From: Flavobacterium phragmitis
Lineage (GTDB): Bacteria > Bacteroidota > Bacteroidia > Flavobacteriales > Flavobacteriaceae
Length of the DNA: 64,000 nucleotides
Reading direction: 5' to 3'
Assembly (NCBI RefSeq): GCF_900112575.1
Contig: NZ_FOMH01000005.1
Coordinates: 335,993 to 399,992, forward strand
The notes beneath the pieces were generated by a model, which ran no database searches, was not told the DNA's origin, and saw only the letters and a list, made by a program, of their open reading frames with translations. The position numbers were made by a program, and so were the translations under genes. Of the stretch, positions 9,733-18,332 are shown one piece after another (position 1 is the first letter of the stretch; every line of letters starts with the position of its first letter).

Positions 9733-10512
9733 TTATTCAAAAAATGAGCGTACCCATTCGTCTTCATCTTTTTCTAATTCTTCGTAAGTTCCTTCGGCAT
9801 GAATAACACCGTCTTTTAAAACAATGATTCTGTCTGAAGTCAGTTTGGCACAGGCCATATCGTGTGTGATAATGATCGAAGATGTTTTTTGTTTGTGTTT
9901 GATATCTAAAATTAATTCGCTGATTTCTCTTGATGTTATGGTATCTAAACCGGTTGTCGGTTCATCGTATAAAATGATTTCAGGCTTTAAAATTAATGTG
10001 CGGGCCAAACCGATTCTTTTTCTCATACCGCCTGAAAGTTCCGAAGGCATTTTATCAATAGCATCAGCTAAACCCACATTTTCAAGCGCTTCCATTACTT
10101 CATTTTCAATTTCTTCAGGACTTAAATCGCGTTTGTGTTTGGTTAAAGTAAAAGCCAGATTTTCCCGAACTGACATGGAATCATATAAAGCACCGCTTTG
10201 AAAAAGAAAACCAATTTTTACTCTAATCTCATTCAGTTCTTTTTTAGAAATATGAAGCACGTTTTCATTAAATACTTTTATTTCACCTTTGTCCGGTTCA
10301 ATCAAACCGACAATACATTTTATGGTAACCGATTTTCCAGATCCCGAACGACCCAAAACGACTAAATCTTCGCCTTTGTTCAACGTTAGATTTACGCCTT
10401 TTAAGACTTTATTATCTTTTCCAAAAGTTTTGTGCAGGTCTTTAATCTCAATAATCGGAGACTGCTCTTTGTCTTTTGTTTTAGGTTCCTTATGTAGTTT
10501 TTCCTTTTCCAT
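9733..10512 (-). CDS. mlaF: MlaF-type ABC transporter ATPase
   Basis: This 259-residue ATPase has Walker A GRSGSGKS (54-61), a Q-loop Gln at 105, signature LSGGM (159-163), Walker B ILYDEPT with Asp183/Glu184, and the H-loop His217. The signature form LSGGMRKRIGLAR is typical of MlaF/MKL ATPases that power lipid-transporting MCE systems. It acts at the cytoplasmic face with MlaE. The first ~20 residues are a charged extension. It starts two bases after mlaE ends. Confidence 0.92.
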   Translation of the reverse strand: MEKEKLHKEPKTKDKEQSPIIEIKDLHKTFGKDNKVLKGVNLTLNKGEDLVVLGRSGSGKSVTIKCIVGLIEPDKGEIKVFNENVLHISKKELNEIRVKIGFLFQSGALYDSMSVRENLAFTLTKHKRDLSPEEIENEVMEALENVGLADAIDKMPSELSGGMRKRIGLARTLILKPEIILYDEPTTGLDTITSREISELILDIKHKQKTSSIIITHDMACAKLTSDRIIVLKDGVIHAEGTYEELEKDEDEWVRSFFE

Positions 10513-10514
10513 TG

Positions 10515-11273
10515 CTAAAAGAATAAATCGGTTATTTGAACGGCAACCATATCAATAATGAAAATGCTTAATGATGCGGTAACTACTGCTGAGTTTGCCG
10601 CTTGTCCAACACTTTCTGTTCCGTTTGAGGCATTAAAGCCTTTGTAACATCCAATCATGCCGATAAAAAATCCGAAGAAAAATGTTTTAATGGTGGCTGG
10701 AAATAAATCTAAAAATTCCAATGATTGAATAATTTGAGTCAAGTATCTATAAAAATTGACATCTCCATGAATATTAATCCCTACATAACCGCCAATAATC
10801 CCAATTGCATCGGCAAAAAAGACTAAAACCGGAACCATTAAGGTACAGGCCAATACTCTAGTCACCACCAGATAGTTGTACGGATTAACGGCTGAAACTT
10901 CCATGGCATCAATTTGTTCTGTTACTTTCATGGAACCTAATTCGGCTCCAATTCCTGATGAAATTTTTCCAGCACAGATTAAAGCTGTAATTACTGGCGC
11001 AATTTCTCTAATCAGCGAAAGCGCCACCATTCCAGGAAGCCAGCTTTCGGCTCCAAATTTTACTAAAGTTGGTCTTGACTGCAACGTAAGCACCAAACCC
11101 ATAATGAAACCTGTTATAGCAACTAATGGCAGTGATTTATATCCTATTGTATAACATTGTTTCAAAAACTCTTTGGTCTCATAAGGTGGTATAAAAACCT
11201 CCTTAAAAAACTTCTTGGCGAACAAAGTCGTTTCTCCAATTTCGGCAAATGTATTTTTTAGGTTGAGAATCAA
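10515..11273 (-). CDS. mlaE: MlaE-type ABC transporter permease
   Basis: This 252-residue integral membrane protein of the MlaE family has several hydrophobic segments and the family hallmark region LSLIREIAPVITALICAGKISSG followed by GSMKVTEQIDAMEV. It is the inner-membrane permease of an intermembrane phospholipid transporter. It is first in the mlaE-mlaF-mlaD operon, with tight spacing to mlaF. No MlaB or MlaC homologue is present nearby, which is usual for Bacteroidota. Confidence 0.92.
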   Translation of the reverse strand: MILNLKNTFAEIGETTLFAKKFFKEVFIPPYETKEFLKQCYTIGYKSLPLVAITGFIMGLVLTLQSRPTLVKFGAESWLPGMVALSLIREIAPVITALICAGKISSGIGAELGSMKVTEQIDAMEVSAVNPYNYLVVTRVLACTLMVPVLVFFADAIGIIGGYVGINIHGDVNFYRYLTQIIQSLEFLDLFPATIKTFFFGFFIGMIGCYKGFNASNGTESVGQAANSAVVTASLSIFIIDMVAVQITDLFF

Positions 11274-11470
11274 AATGTTTATGTTTTTAATGTGAATGTT
11301 GTAAAATGAAAATCAATTCTTTAACAGTCTTTAGGCACTTATTAAATTCTAGATGAAAGTTAGCTCAATACTTGTTAAAATATTTTACACAAATTTTTTG
11401 CAGCATTATATAATTTTCATAAGTGTATAATAATTATTGGGATTTTGCGTTTTCGATTTTGCTCAAAAAA

Positions 11471-11498
11471 AATCCCTTTCTTTTTGAGGAAAGGGATT
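11471..11498 (-). terminator. Intrinsic terminator of the ketosynthase gene
   Basis: Arms AATCCCTTTC and GAAAGGGATT form a 10-bp stem. On the minus strand it is followed by TTTTTT. It lies 24 bases downstream of the ketosynthase stop. Arm sequence is identical to the terminator at 13436-13460. Confidence 0.9.
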
Positions 11499-11521
11499 CT
11501 GGAAAATATTATTGTATAAAT

Positions 11522-12766
11522 TTATTCTTTAAATTTCTTAAAGATCGAGCTGGCAACATGTCCGCCAAATCCAAAAGTATTGCTCATAGCATAATTCACT
11601 GTTCTGGATTGTGCTTTGCCAAGTGTCAGATTAAATTTATCTGCGTAATCATCCTGAATTGTTTTAGTATTTATAGTTGGCGGTACAATGTTTTCCTGAA
11701 CAGCCTTTATACAGGCAATGGCTTCAATTGCTCCGGCACCTCCAAGTAAATGCCCGGTCATCGATTTTGTTGCACTGATATTAGCATTAGGCTTTATTCC
11801 AAATACTTTTTCTACAGCTTTAAGTTCACTTAAATCACCGGTTGGAGTAGAAGTAGCATGCGCATTGATGTAATCAATTTTATCTGGTGTAATTTCAGCT
11901 TCTTCGAGCGCAAGTTCCATTCCTATAACAGCTCCTTCTCCTTCAGGATGTGTTCCAGTTAAATGATAAGCATCTGCAGCTAAACCTCCGCCCACAATTT
12001 CGGCAAGGATTACAGCATTTCTTTTTATAGCATGTTCATAGCTTTCCAGGATTACAACTCCGGCTCCTTCTCCCAAAACAAATCCGTCTCTGGTTACATC
12101 AAATGGACGTGACGCTTTCGTATAATCTTCATTTAGCGTAGACAATGCTTTTGAAGCATTAAAACCACCAATTGAAGATTCAGAAACTGAGGCTTCAGAA
12201 CCACCGCTGATAATCATATCGGCTTTTCCCCAGCGAATGTAATTAAAGGCATCTATAATAGCAGTATTACTGGCAGAACATGCCGCAGCAGTTGTGTAAT
12301 TGATTCCTCGAAGTCCATATTTAATAGAGATTGCTCCCGAAGCGATATTTACAATTCTTTTTGGTATGAAAAACGGACTAAATCTTGGTGTGCCATTTCC
12401 CTTGATATACTCTCCAATTTGTTCTTCAAAAGTTGAAATACCACCATCTCCGCATCCCCATATAACTCCAATTCGGTTTTTGTTTAAGGTGTCAAAATCA
12501 ATATTGGCATTTTTTACAGCTTCGTCTGCAGCATATAATGCATATTGTGTAAAAAGATCGTATTTTCTGATTTCATTTTTTTCGAAAATATGCTGCGGAT
12601 CAAAGTTCTTCACTTCGCAGGCAAATTTGGTTTTAAAGTGTGTGGTGTCAAATCTTGTTATAGGAGCGGCTCCGCTAACTCCATTAATTAAAGATTCCCA
12701 ATATTCCTGAACGTTATTCCCAATAGGGGTAACAGCTCCTAATCCTGTTATGACTACTCTTTTCAT
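11522..12766 (-). CDS. Beta-ketoacyl-ACP synthase II-like ketosynthase
   Basis: This 414-residue condensing enzyme has the full catalytic set: Cys163 in TAAACSAS, His303 in NAHATSTPTGD, Lys334 and His339 in KSMTGHLLGGAG. It extends acyl chains on ACP in the cytoplasm. Length fits FabF. No other fatty-acid genes adjoin it. Its start codon shares one base with the stop of the upstream TetR gene (TAATG at 12764-12768), so the two are co-translated. A dedicated regulator suggests a specialised or adjustable ketosynthase rather than the core one, but this is inference. Confidence 0.92.
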   Translation of the reverse strand: MKRVVITGLGAVTPIGNNVQEYWESLINGVSGAAPITRFDTTHFKTKFACEVKNFDPQHIFEKNEIRKYDLFTQYALYAADEAVKNANIDFDTLNKNRIGVIWGCGDGGISTFEEQIGEYIKGNGTPRFSPFFIPKRIVNIASGAISIKYGLRGINYTTAAACSASNTAIIDAFNYIRWGKADMIISGGSEASVSESSIGGFNASKALSTLNEDYTKASRPFDVTRDGFVLGEGAGVVILESYEHAIKRNAVILAEIVGGGLAADAYHLTGTHPEGEGAVIGMELALEEAEITPDKIDYINAHATSTPTGDLSELKAVEKVFGIKPNANISATKSMTGHLLGGAGAIEAIACIKAVQENIVPPTINTKTIQDDYADKFNLTLGKAQSRTVNYAMSNTFGFGGHVASSIFKKFKE

Positions 12767-13323
12767 TATTGTTGAGGTCTTAATTCTGTTAATATCGTTT
12801 CTTTTACAGTTTCAAAATCAGTATCATCTGTAAGTCTTGAAAGTTGCACTATTGCAACCATGTTGGTTATAATCATTAATGCTTTTGTTCTTGCTGTGGT
12901 TTGAAAATTAAAAAGCTGCTGTTCTTTTCCTTCTGTTAATACTTCCGTTAGCCATTCTATTACCAATTGGGCGAATTTTTTAAGTTCATCTTTTATGGAC
13001 TCGTCCAGCGTGTTTAAATCTGTTGCCAATGATCCGACAATACATACTTTGTTTTCATATTTAATTCTTGTCTGAACATCCAGAAAAGATTCGAGTTTTA
13101 TTAATGGAGATTCGTTGGCAACCTTTTGTTTTAATGCTTCCATTCTATCTATATGCTCTTTTACCGTAGCCACACCTAAATCTGATTTTGTTGGAAAATG
13201 ATAGTGTATAGACGCTGTTTTTATTCCAATATCATTCGACAGATCTTTAAAACTAAAGGCATTATATCCTTTATCTCTGATATATTGATCTGCTTTGTTT
13301 ACAATTACTTCTTTTGTTGTCAT
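12766..13323 (-). CDS. TetR-family transcriptional regulator
   Basis: This 185-residue protein has an N-terminal TetR DNA-binding domain (about residues 1-50), with the helix-turn-helix YNAFSFKDLSNDIGIKTASIHYHF, and a C-terminal ligand domain that includes KVCIVGSLATDL. It forms an operon with the downstream ketosynthase. A perfect 7-bp inverted repeat lies in its promoter, implying autoregulation. The ligand may be an acyl compound, given the partner, but this is not shown by the sequence. Confidence 0.9.
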   Translation of the reverse strand: MTTKEVIVNKADQYIRDKGYNAFSFKDLSNDIGIKTASIHYHFPTKSDLGVATVKEHIDRMEALKQKVANESPLIKLESFLDVQTRIKYENKVCIVGSLATDLNTLDESIKDELKKFAQLVIEWLTEVLTEGKEQQLFNFQTTARTKALMIITNMVAIVQLSRLTDDTDFETVKETILTELRPQQ

Positions 13324-13339
13324 GGTTGCAATTTTTGTA

Positions 13340-13347
13340 CAAATATA
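13340..13347 (-). promoter_or_regulatory. -7 promoter element of the tetR-ketosynthase operon
   Basis: The minus strand reads TATATTTG, a perfect TAnnTTTG, ending 17 bases before the ATG. A weak TTTT sits about 20 bases upstream at the -33 position. The leader would be only about 12 bases long. Confidence 0.7.
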
Positions 13348-13348
13348 C

Positions 13349-13368
13349 TACCTATTAGTAGATAGGTA
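13349..13368. promoter_or_regulatory. TetR operator candidate
   Basis: TACCTAT-TAGTAG-ATAGGTA: 7-bp perfect arms with a 6-bp centre, placed between the -33 and -7 regions of the tetR promoter. Size and position fit a TetR-family operator that would block RNA polymerase. Confidence 0.75.
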
Positions 13369-13435
13369 AAATGTTTTGTGATTTTTTTATAAAATATTTT
13401 AATTCGTAACTTTTTTTGTGGCTATAAAAACAAAA

Positions 13436-13460
13436 AATCCCTTTCATCAAGAAAGGGATT
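13436..13460 (-). terminator. Intrinsic terminator of the glycosyltransferase gene
   Basis: Arms AATCCCTTTC and GAAAGGGATT with a 5-base loop. On the minus strand they are followed by TTTTGTTTTT. It lies about 40 bases after the glycosyltransferase stop. Confidence 0.9.
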
Positions 13461-13500
13461 TTCCGGGTTTTAAAAGAGAAGGTAATTGGTTAGCTTCGTC

Positions 13501-15771
13501 TTATGAATTTATAGCTATTCCAGAGCGGTTTTTCATCAGTGGAATCACTTTAGAGTGTGACATAGCCAATTTTTCCATTAATAATCTGGCTGTTAAATAA
13601 CAAACTGTTGATTCAGCGCCTTGATTCAGGTTTACATTGTGTTTTTCCAATCCGTCATAACCGCCACCGCTTACCGGATTATACATAATTTGATTTAAAT
13701 GGTTTTTACCTAAAAACCAATTGAAGGCTGCTTTCATTTTCTTTTTATATTCAGGTGTTTTAAAAGCATTATAAAAAGCATTTAAAGTCTGAATAGTATA
13801 AGTTACATCAATTGGCTGTTCTCCGTATTCGTGTGGCTCAGAACCTTTATGATGCCAGCTCTGATTTGAAATAGCTTTGAAATTACCATTGACAAATGTT
13901 TTAGAAATCAAGAAATCCAATGAATCTAAAGCTACTTTTTTGTAAACCGGTTTGTCTGTAATTAAATAAGCGTACAACATAGACTCTGGTAAAATTCCGT
14001 TTCCATATGTTAAATAATTTTCAAACCATTGCCAGTCTTCGGTTGCTGTATCTTCATAATTGGCTAATAATTTCGCATTCAGTTTGCTGATAATTGCCGC
14101 AACATATAAATTCGGAATAGTTGAATGATACAGATACAAACCTTTTGTAGCAAAACCAATAGAACGTGGAGACTGAATATTTTCGGCCCATTTTAAAGAA
14201 TGCAGTAAACATTTTGCCGCTTTTTTGTAGATTGCTTCAGGAAGAATGTCTGAAATCGAAACTACAGTTCCTAATGCCCAGATTGCTCTTGCATTGGAAT
14301 CTTCTAAATTCACTTCGGCATTTTGTTCTACATGTTCGCGATTTTCCTGATCTACATAATTGATGAAATCTCCTTTTGGCTGTTGACAACGTATGATAAA
14401 ATCCAAATAGATTAGAATATATCCAAGATCTTCTTTATCCTGAGTTTGTTTGTAATGCATACAGAAAGCAATTAATGCTCTTGCATTGTCATCTAAAGTA
14501 TATCCTGAATCAAGATCTGGAATAGAAATTTTACTGAACTGAATGATACCCAATTCTGTAGTTAGTTTTTTGATATGATTTAATTGAATATCTGGATAAC
14601 TAAATTTAATTTCCGATGGATTATCAATTAATTCTTTATACCTATTCACTTGTGTTATAGCAACATTTTCCCATGAAGAAGCTCTCATTTTGGTAAATGA
14701 ATTGATTCCCATTTCATTTCTTAAGTTTTCATCTTCAATCAGTTTGATGGCGGCTTCAGCAAACTGATCAGGCTCACCAATATCACATAAAATTCCAGAA
14801 TCTGAACTTAGAACTTCTTTGGTATGCGGAATTTTAGAAGCTACAATTGGACAAGCACAACCCATCGCATAAGAAAAAGTGCCACTTACAGCCTGATTTG
14901 GATCTTTAGAAGTAAACATATAAATATCTGTTGCTTTCAGATATTCTAAAAGTTCATCGGTATCTAAATACTTATTGATAAAACGTACATTATTTTGAAG
15001 ATTTAGTTCTTCAACGATTCCTTCAAGTTTATCACGATAAGTATCAACGCCATCTTTAATTAAATTAGGATGTGTTTTGCCAATAATTAAATACAAGGCA
15101 TTTGGTGCTTTTTCTATAATTTTTGGAAGCGCCTGCAATCCGGTTTCTATATTTTTTCCTTCGCCCAAAAGTCCGAAAGTAGATAAAACCAATCTGTCTT
15201 GAATATCTAATCTTTCTTTTGCCGTTTCAGGAGTTTCATAGACAACGATATGAGTTCCGTGTGGCACGCAAGTAATTATTTTTTCATCAATTTCATAATC
15301 AGTAATTAATATTTCTTTTGATTTATTTGTCATCACAAAAACTGAATTACTGTAAGTTAATAACAGTTTTACAAATGTTCTTAAATCGTCATTTGGATTT
15401 GGAATTACACTGTGGAACGTAAAAGTAACCGGCTTTTTAATCACATTTAAAAAGTCTAAAAGATGATCTCCATAATTTCCTGAAAACAATCCAAATTCAT
15501 GTTGGATGTGAACTAATTTTACAGCTTCGTCCTTATTAATTTCTTCGGCTACTTTAGCATATTCTTCTCTGTTTTTTGTATTTAAGGTATAAGCTTGCGT
15601 AGGCTCTTCTTTTGGTTCAAAAACAAGTTCACATATTTCGCATTGAATAGATTTACCATAAACATCTGTGATTCCTTTGATGGTGTCTTGAGTATAGGTT
15701 GCTATGCCGCATTGCGTTGGCGGAAAAGTAGATAAAAAAACTATTTTTGATTTATTTGATATTGTTTTCAT
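13501..15771 (-). CDS. GT4-type glycosyltransferase fused to an alpha-helical glycoside-processing-like domain
   Basis: This 756-residue protein has two parts. Residues ~1-385 are a GT-B glycosyltransferase: N-terminal STFPPTQCGIATYT, a STFGLLGEGKNIETGL nucleotide-sugar segment and a C-terminal SGTFSYAMGCACPIVASKIPHTKEVL in place of the usual E-x7-E region. Residues ~400-750 are helical repeats rich in Trp, Tyr and Gly (for example LTYGNGILPESMLYAYL), resembling alpha/alpha toroids of glycan-active enzymes. It probably acts in the cytoplasm on a saccharide chain. Acceptor and sugar are unknown. It is transcribed alone. Confidence 0.8.
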   Translation of the reverse strand: MKTISNKSKIVFLSTFPPTQCGIATYTQDTIKGITDVYGKSIQCEICELVFEPKEEPTQAYTLNTKNREEYAKVAEEINKDEAVKLVHIQHEFGLFSGNYGDHLLDFLNVIKKPVTFTFHSVIPNPNDDLRTFVKLLLTYSNSVFVMTNKSKEILITDYEIDEKIITCVPHGTHIVVYETPETAKERLDIQDRLVLSTFGLLGEGKNIETGLQALPKIIEKAPNALYLIIGKTHPNLIKDGVDTYRDKLEGIVEELNLQNNVRFINKYLDTDELLEYLKATDIYMFTSKDPNQAVSGTFSYAMGCACPIVASKIPHTKEVLSSDSGILCDIGEPDQFAEAAIKLIEDENLRNEMGINSFTKMRASSWENVAITQVNRYKELIDNPSEIKFSYPDIQLNHIKKLTTELGIIQFSKISIPDLDSGYTLDDNARALIAFCMHYKQTQDKEDLGYILIYLDFIIRCQQPKGDFINYVDQENREHVEQNAEVNLEDSNARAIWALGTVVSISDILPEAIYKKAAKCLLHSLKWAENIQSPRSIGFATKGLYLYHSTIPNLYVAAIISKLNAKLLANYEDTATEDWQWFENYLTYGNGILPESMLYAYLITDKPVYKKVALDSLDFLISKTFVNGNFKAISNQSWHHKGSEPHEYGEQPIDVTYTIQTLNAFYNAFKTPEYKKKMKAAFNWFLGKNHLNQIMYNPVSGGGYDGLEKHNVNLNQGAESTVCYLTARLLMEKLAMSHSKVIPLMKNRSGIAINS

Positions 15772-16118
15772 GAGGATTAATTTTTGTTCGGTTAATAACT
15801 CGTCAAGGTTCAGAAATACTGCCCAAAATATATTGGCAGCGCCATTAAAAATTAGTTACAGCAATTTTTTTTCATCTTCTGCTAGTGCTATAAATAATTT
15901 TATCTAAAATTACTTTAGCCATGAAGGGACAATTAACGCAATCGATCAAAAAATTAACTCAAATGCTTACACATGGTAATTCTATAAGAATAAGGAAGAA
16001 TACTGAAACCCTTGGTAAATAAAGTGTTTCAGCAATTTTATGTTAAAAAAAAGCACATTTGCAATAAATGCTATTTGTAGGAATTACAGAAATGATAAAA
16101 TGATTATTTTTTAAGATT
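15772..16118. other. Intergenic region with a possible 33-residue ORF
   Basis: About 350 bases without an established gene. It holds one short plus-strand ORF (15921-16022, listed separately) and an inverted repeat CTGAAAC ... GTTTCAG near its end. The rest is A+T-rich with no feature I can support. Confidence 0.5.
15921..16022 (+). CDS. Possible small basic protein (33 aa)
   Basis: An ATG-started ORF of 33 codons encodes a basic, Thr/Lys/Leu-rich peptide beginning MKGQLTQSIKKLTQ. The stop lies in the loop of a CTGAAAC/GTTTCAG hairpin that could end the transcript. No clear promoter precedes it. It may be chance. Confidence 0.25.
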   Translation: MKGQLTQSIKKLTQMLTHGNSIRIRKNTETLGK

Positions 16119-16586
16119 TCAATACCATTTCGCATAATATTTCCGCGTTATAAATGCAATTGGAATTCCCACACAAAAAATGACGATCAATATAGAAAGC
16201 AAAAGCGCAAAGTCTAAATTCTTTTCTGGTAAAACAGGAAATACAATTGGAAGCACGATTAAATTCATGACGACCCAAATAAAGAAACCATAAGTGATTC
16301 CAGATAAGAAAGTATTTATTTTAAAGAAGGGAATATAAGGAAAGATCTTAAAATAAAACCAGGAAAAAATAAAGGCAATTAAAAAATGCAGTCCCAGTCC
16401 TAAAAAAGTCATTTCTAGTCCGCTTGTATAAGCTTCTTTTTTGAATATGCCGCTTGCAATGGAACGCAGTATTTTTTCGGCGGTTGTTTTATGAAGAATC
16501 ACGGAATAAATTAAAATAGCTGCTGTAATATCTAAAGTACCGGCTACTAAACCAGATGAAACTATGGTTTTAACTTTTGATCTCAT
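16119..16586 (-). CDS. Small hypothetical integral membrane protein
   Basis: This 155-residue protein has about four membrane segments (residues ~9-30, 60-80, 93-115 and 125-147). The opening GLVAGTLDITAAILIYS, with Gly and an intramembrane Asp, resembles the YagU/DUF1440 type of small membrane proteins, but I am not certain. It follows the DinB gene by about 26 bases and probably shares its transcript. Confidence 0.7.
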   Translation of the reverse strand: MRSKVKTIVSSGLVAGTLDITAAILIYSVILHKTTAEKILRSIASGIFKKEAYTSGLEMTFLGLGLHFLIAFIFSWFYFKIFPYIPFFKINTFLSGITYGFFIWVVMNLIVLPIVFPVLPEKNLDFALLLSILIVIFCVGIPIAFITRKYYAKWY

Positions 16587-16612
16587 AAAAATTGGTTTTG
16601 GTTAAATGCTAG

Positions 16613-17122
16613 TTATTTTTTCTTGAGAATTTCATAAATCGATTTCAACTGATGTGTATGTCTCTGTGTATGGACAATGGCAAAATGAAGCCATTCGTAG
16701 ATGGTGAAATTTTCAAAACCGGGAATTTTAGCATCTAGACAAATCAGCGTTAAATCGTATGTTTCTGCAGCTTCAAACAAATCATCTTGGATTTTTTTTA
16801 TAGAAGCCTGTAAATCGTTTTTATCATAATCAATTTCAGGAGGTTTTATATTTTCGGGAGATTGGTATTTGGTATTAAAATCTAAAAAGATAGCATCCAA
16901 TTGTTTGGCATTTTCGTCGGGTTTGCGAGTAGTCTTTTCGGTTTTTCCCGCAAATAACTTCGGAATGTCGGAACAGGCTAAAATAATGTGCTGTACCGTT
17001 TGTCCGCCAGTCCAGCTTCCTTCAAACGGAACTATGTTAATTTCTTCCTGAGTAAATGCGGAAAGAATATCATTCAGTTTACTATAAGTTTCTAAAATAG
17101 TATTTTGGACTGCACTTTTCAT
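16613..17122 (-). CDS. DinB-like four-helix protein
   Basis: This protein has 169 residues from the ATG at 17122; a longer reading from 17203 adds 27 residues without similarity to the fold. It has the DinB pattern: an early helix with SWTGGQTVQHI, whose His can bind metal, and a late YEWLHFAIVHTQRHTHQLKSI helix carrying the His pair typical of the superfamily. Members include metal-dependent thiol transferases and damage-inducible proteins. The specific reaction is unknown. It lies upstream of the small membrane protein gene in a likely operon. Confidence 0.82.
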   Translation of the reverse strand: MKSAVQNTILETYSKLNDILSAFTQEEINIVPFEGSWTGGQTVQHIILACSDIPKLFAGKTEKTTRKPDENAKQLDAIFLDFNTKYQSPENIKPPEIDYDKNDLQASIKKIQDDLFEAAETYDLTLICLDAKIPGFENFTIYEWLHFAIVHTQRHTHQLKSIYEILKKK

Positions 17123-17298
17123 CTTATTTAATTTAGAAATTAGAAAATCAACAGCAAATGCAAACCATGAGTTTAAAGAACCCAGAGTACATTTTCTGTT
17201 CAATTAAATTTTATAGAATTAGGGGAATGATAGTATTTCAAATATACGATAAAAAATATTAAAATACTATGAATGAGTGTTTTGTAAGCTGTTAAAGT

Positions 17299-17508
17299 TT
17301 AAGGAAGCGCTTCACAAAAATAGCCATGAAAATTTAGGATAGAAATGATTTTGGTGTTCGAAATTTCATTGGCATGGACACGTAGGATTTTGTCGCAATC
17401 TTCTAAATCGAAGTTGATGGAACTGTTGGGATAATGTTCAAGAAGTTTCTCAATGATAATTTTGCATTGCCATTCTTCCTGAACATTGGTTTTAAAAACT
17501 TCAATCAT
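17299..17508 (-). CDS. Hypothetical 69-residue protein
   Basis: A short soluble protein with alternating strand and helix (EVFKTNVQEEWQCKIIIEKL ... HANEISNTKIISIL), which looks like a ferredoxin-like fold similar to heavy-metal-associated domains. The CxxC metal motif is absent, so metal binding is not implied. It starts 12 bases after the DoxX-like gene and is probably co-transcribed. Confidence 0.65.
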   Translation of the reverse strand: MIEVFKTNVQEEWQCKIIIEKLLEHYPNSSINFDLEDCDKILRVHANEISNTKIISILNFHGYFCEALP

Positions 17509-17520
17509 AAAGTTTGAGTT

Positions 17521-17901
17521 TTAGAGCGCGATATTTTTATAACGCTGTATTTTATGATAAGTTATATAAGAAACTATTAAAATGCCCAGAACAATAATTG
17601 GGAAGAAACCTTGAAAATCAATTCCGTCCACAGCAAAATGGCTGATTGAAGCAAAAATAAAATCAAAAGCAAATCCAGCGTAAGCCCATTCTTTAATGCG
17701 TCCTGGAACCTGCGGAATAATTAAAGCTAAAACGCCAAGAATTTTAAAGACTACTAATGCATTGCCGAAATATTCCGGATAACCTAGATGTCTGATTCCT
17801 TCCTTGGCTAATTCGGTCTGCGAAGTTAAAGCCGGCATAACGCCTTCAAATAAAAAAATAAGGATAGTAGTAGTCCAGAAAATGATTTTGGTTGTTTTCA
17901 T
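17521..17901 (-). CDS. DoxX-like membrane protein
   Basis: This 126-residue protein has four hydrophobic segments and the DoxX-like pattern with HLGYPEYFGNALVVFKILGV followed by PGRIKEWAYAGFAFDF. DoxX-like proteins are small inner-membrane proteins of uncertain role, sometimes linked to redox stress. It is the first gene of a probable pair with the 69-residue protein. Confidence 0.82.
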   Translation of the reverse strand: MKTTKIIFWTTTILIFLFEGVMPALTSQTELAKEGIRHLGYPEYFGNALVVFKILGVLALIIPQVPGRIKEWAYAGFAFDFIFASISHFAVDGIDFQGFFPIIVLGILIVSYITYHKIQRYKNIAL

Positions 17902-18332
17902 TGGGTATTTGTTTTTAAATAGTAATTAGTTAATGTATTACAAATCTAATAATGTTTTTTTCGTTACCCAATACACATTTACGACTATTTTAGGGGCATT
18001 TTGGACAAGATGCTGATTTTCGATTTTAGAAGGCAGATTTTAGATTAAAGAAAATAGATTAAAGAATATAGATTTTAGATTGAGCTCTCACAATCCCGAT
18101 AACTATCTGGAGCGAAGTCGCAAAGTTTTTTTAGCTCTCGCAGATTTGGCAGATTGAGCAGATTATTTATTTTCTTGCTTAAAAATCTAATCTGCTCAAT
18201 CTGCCAAATCTGCGAGAAAAAATCCTTTACTCTTTTTAATCTGTGGCTTAAATATTAAACCTTGCGACTTTGCATTTCTGCGAGAAATTCCATTAGCGAA
18301 TTGATTGGAATTTGGATTTTAAATTTTGGAAT
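17902..18332. repeat. Intergenic region with 29-bp perfect hairpin
   Basis: About 430 bases without a gene. The main structure is the inverted repeat with arms at 18137-18165 and 18188-18216 (29 identical bases, loop 22, arms based on GCAGATTTGGCAGATTGAGC). Around it are A-rich TTTTAGATTAAAG words and, before 18333, TTGGAATTTGGATTTTAAAT words found in other spacers. The hairpin is followed by an A tract rather than T. Confidence 0.75.

Noticed and set aside
12300..12710. Plus-strand ORF of 136 codons opposite the ketosynthase
   Set aside because: It is antisense to an intact catalytic gene, with no promoter or recognisable protein features.
13418..13600. Plus-strand 60-codon ORF across the terminator
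   Set aside because: It covers a hairpin terminator and the antisense end of the glycosyltransferase.
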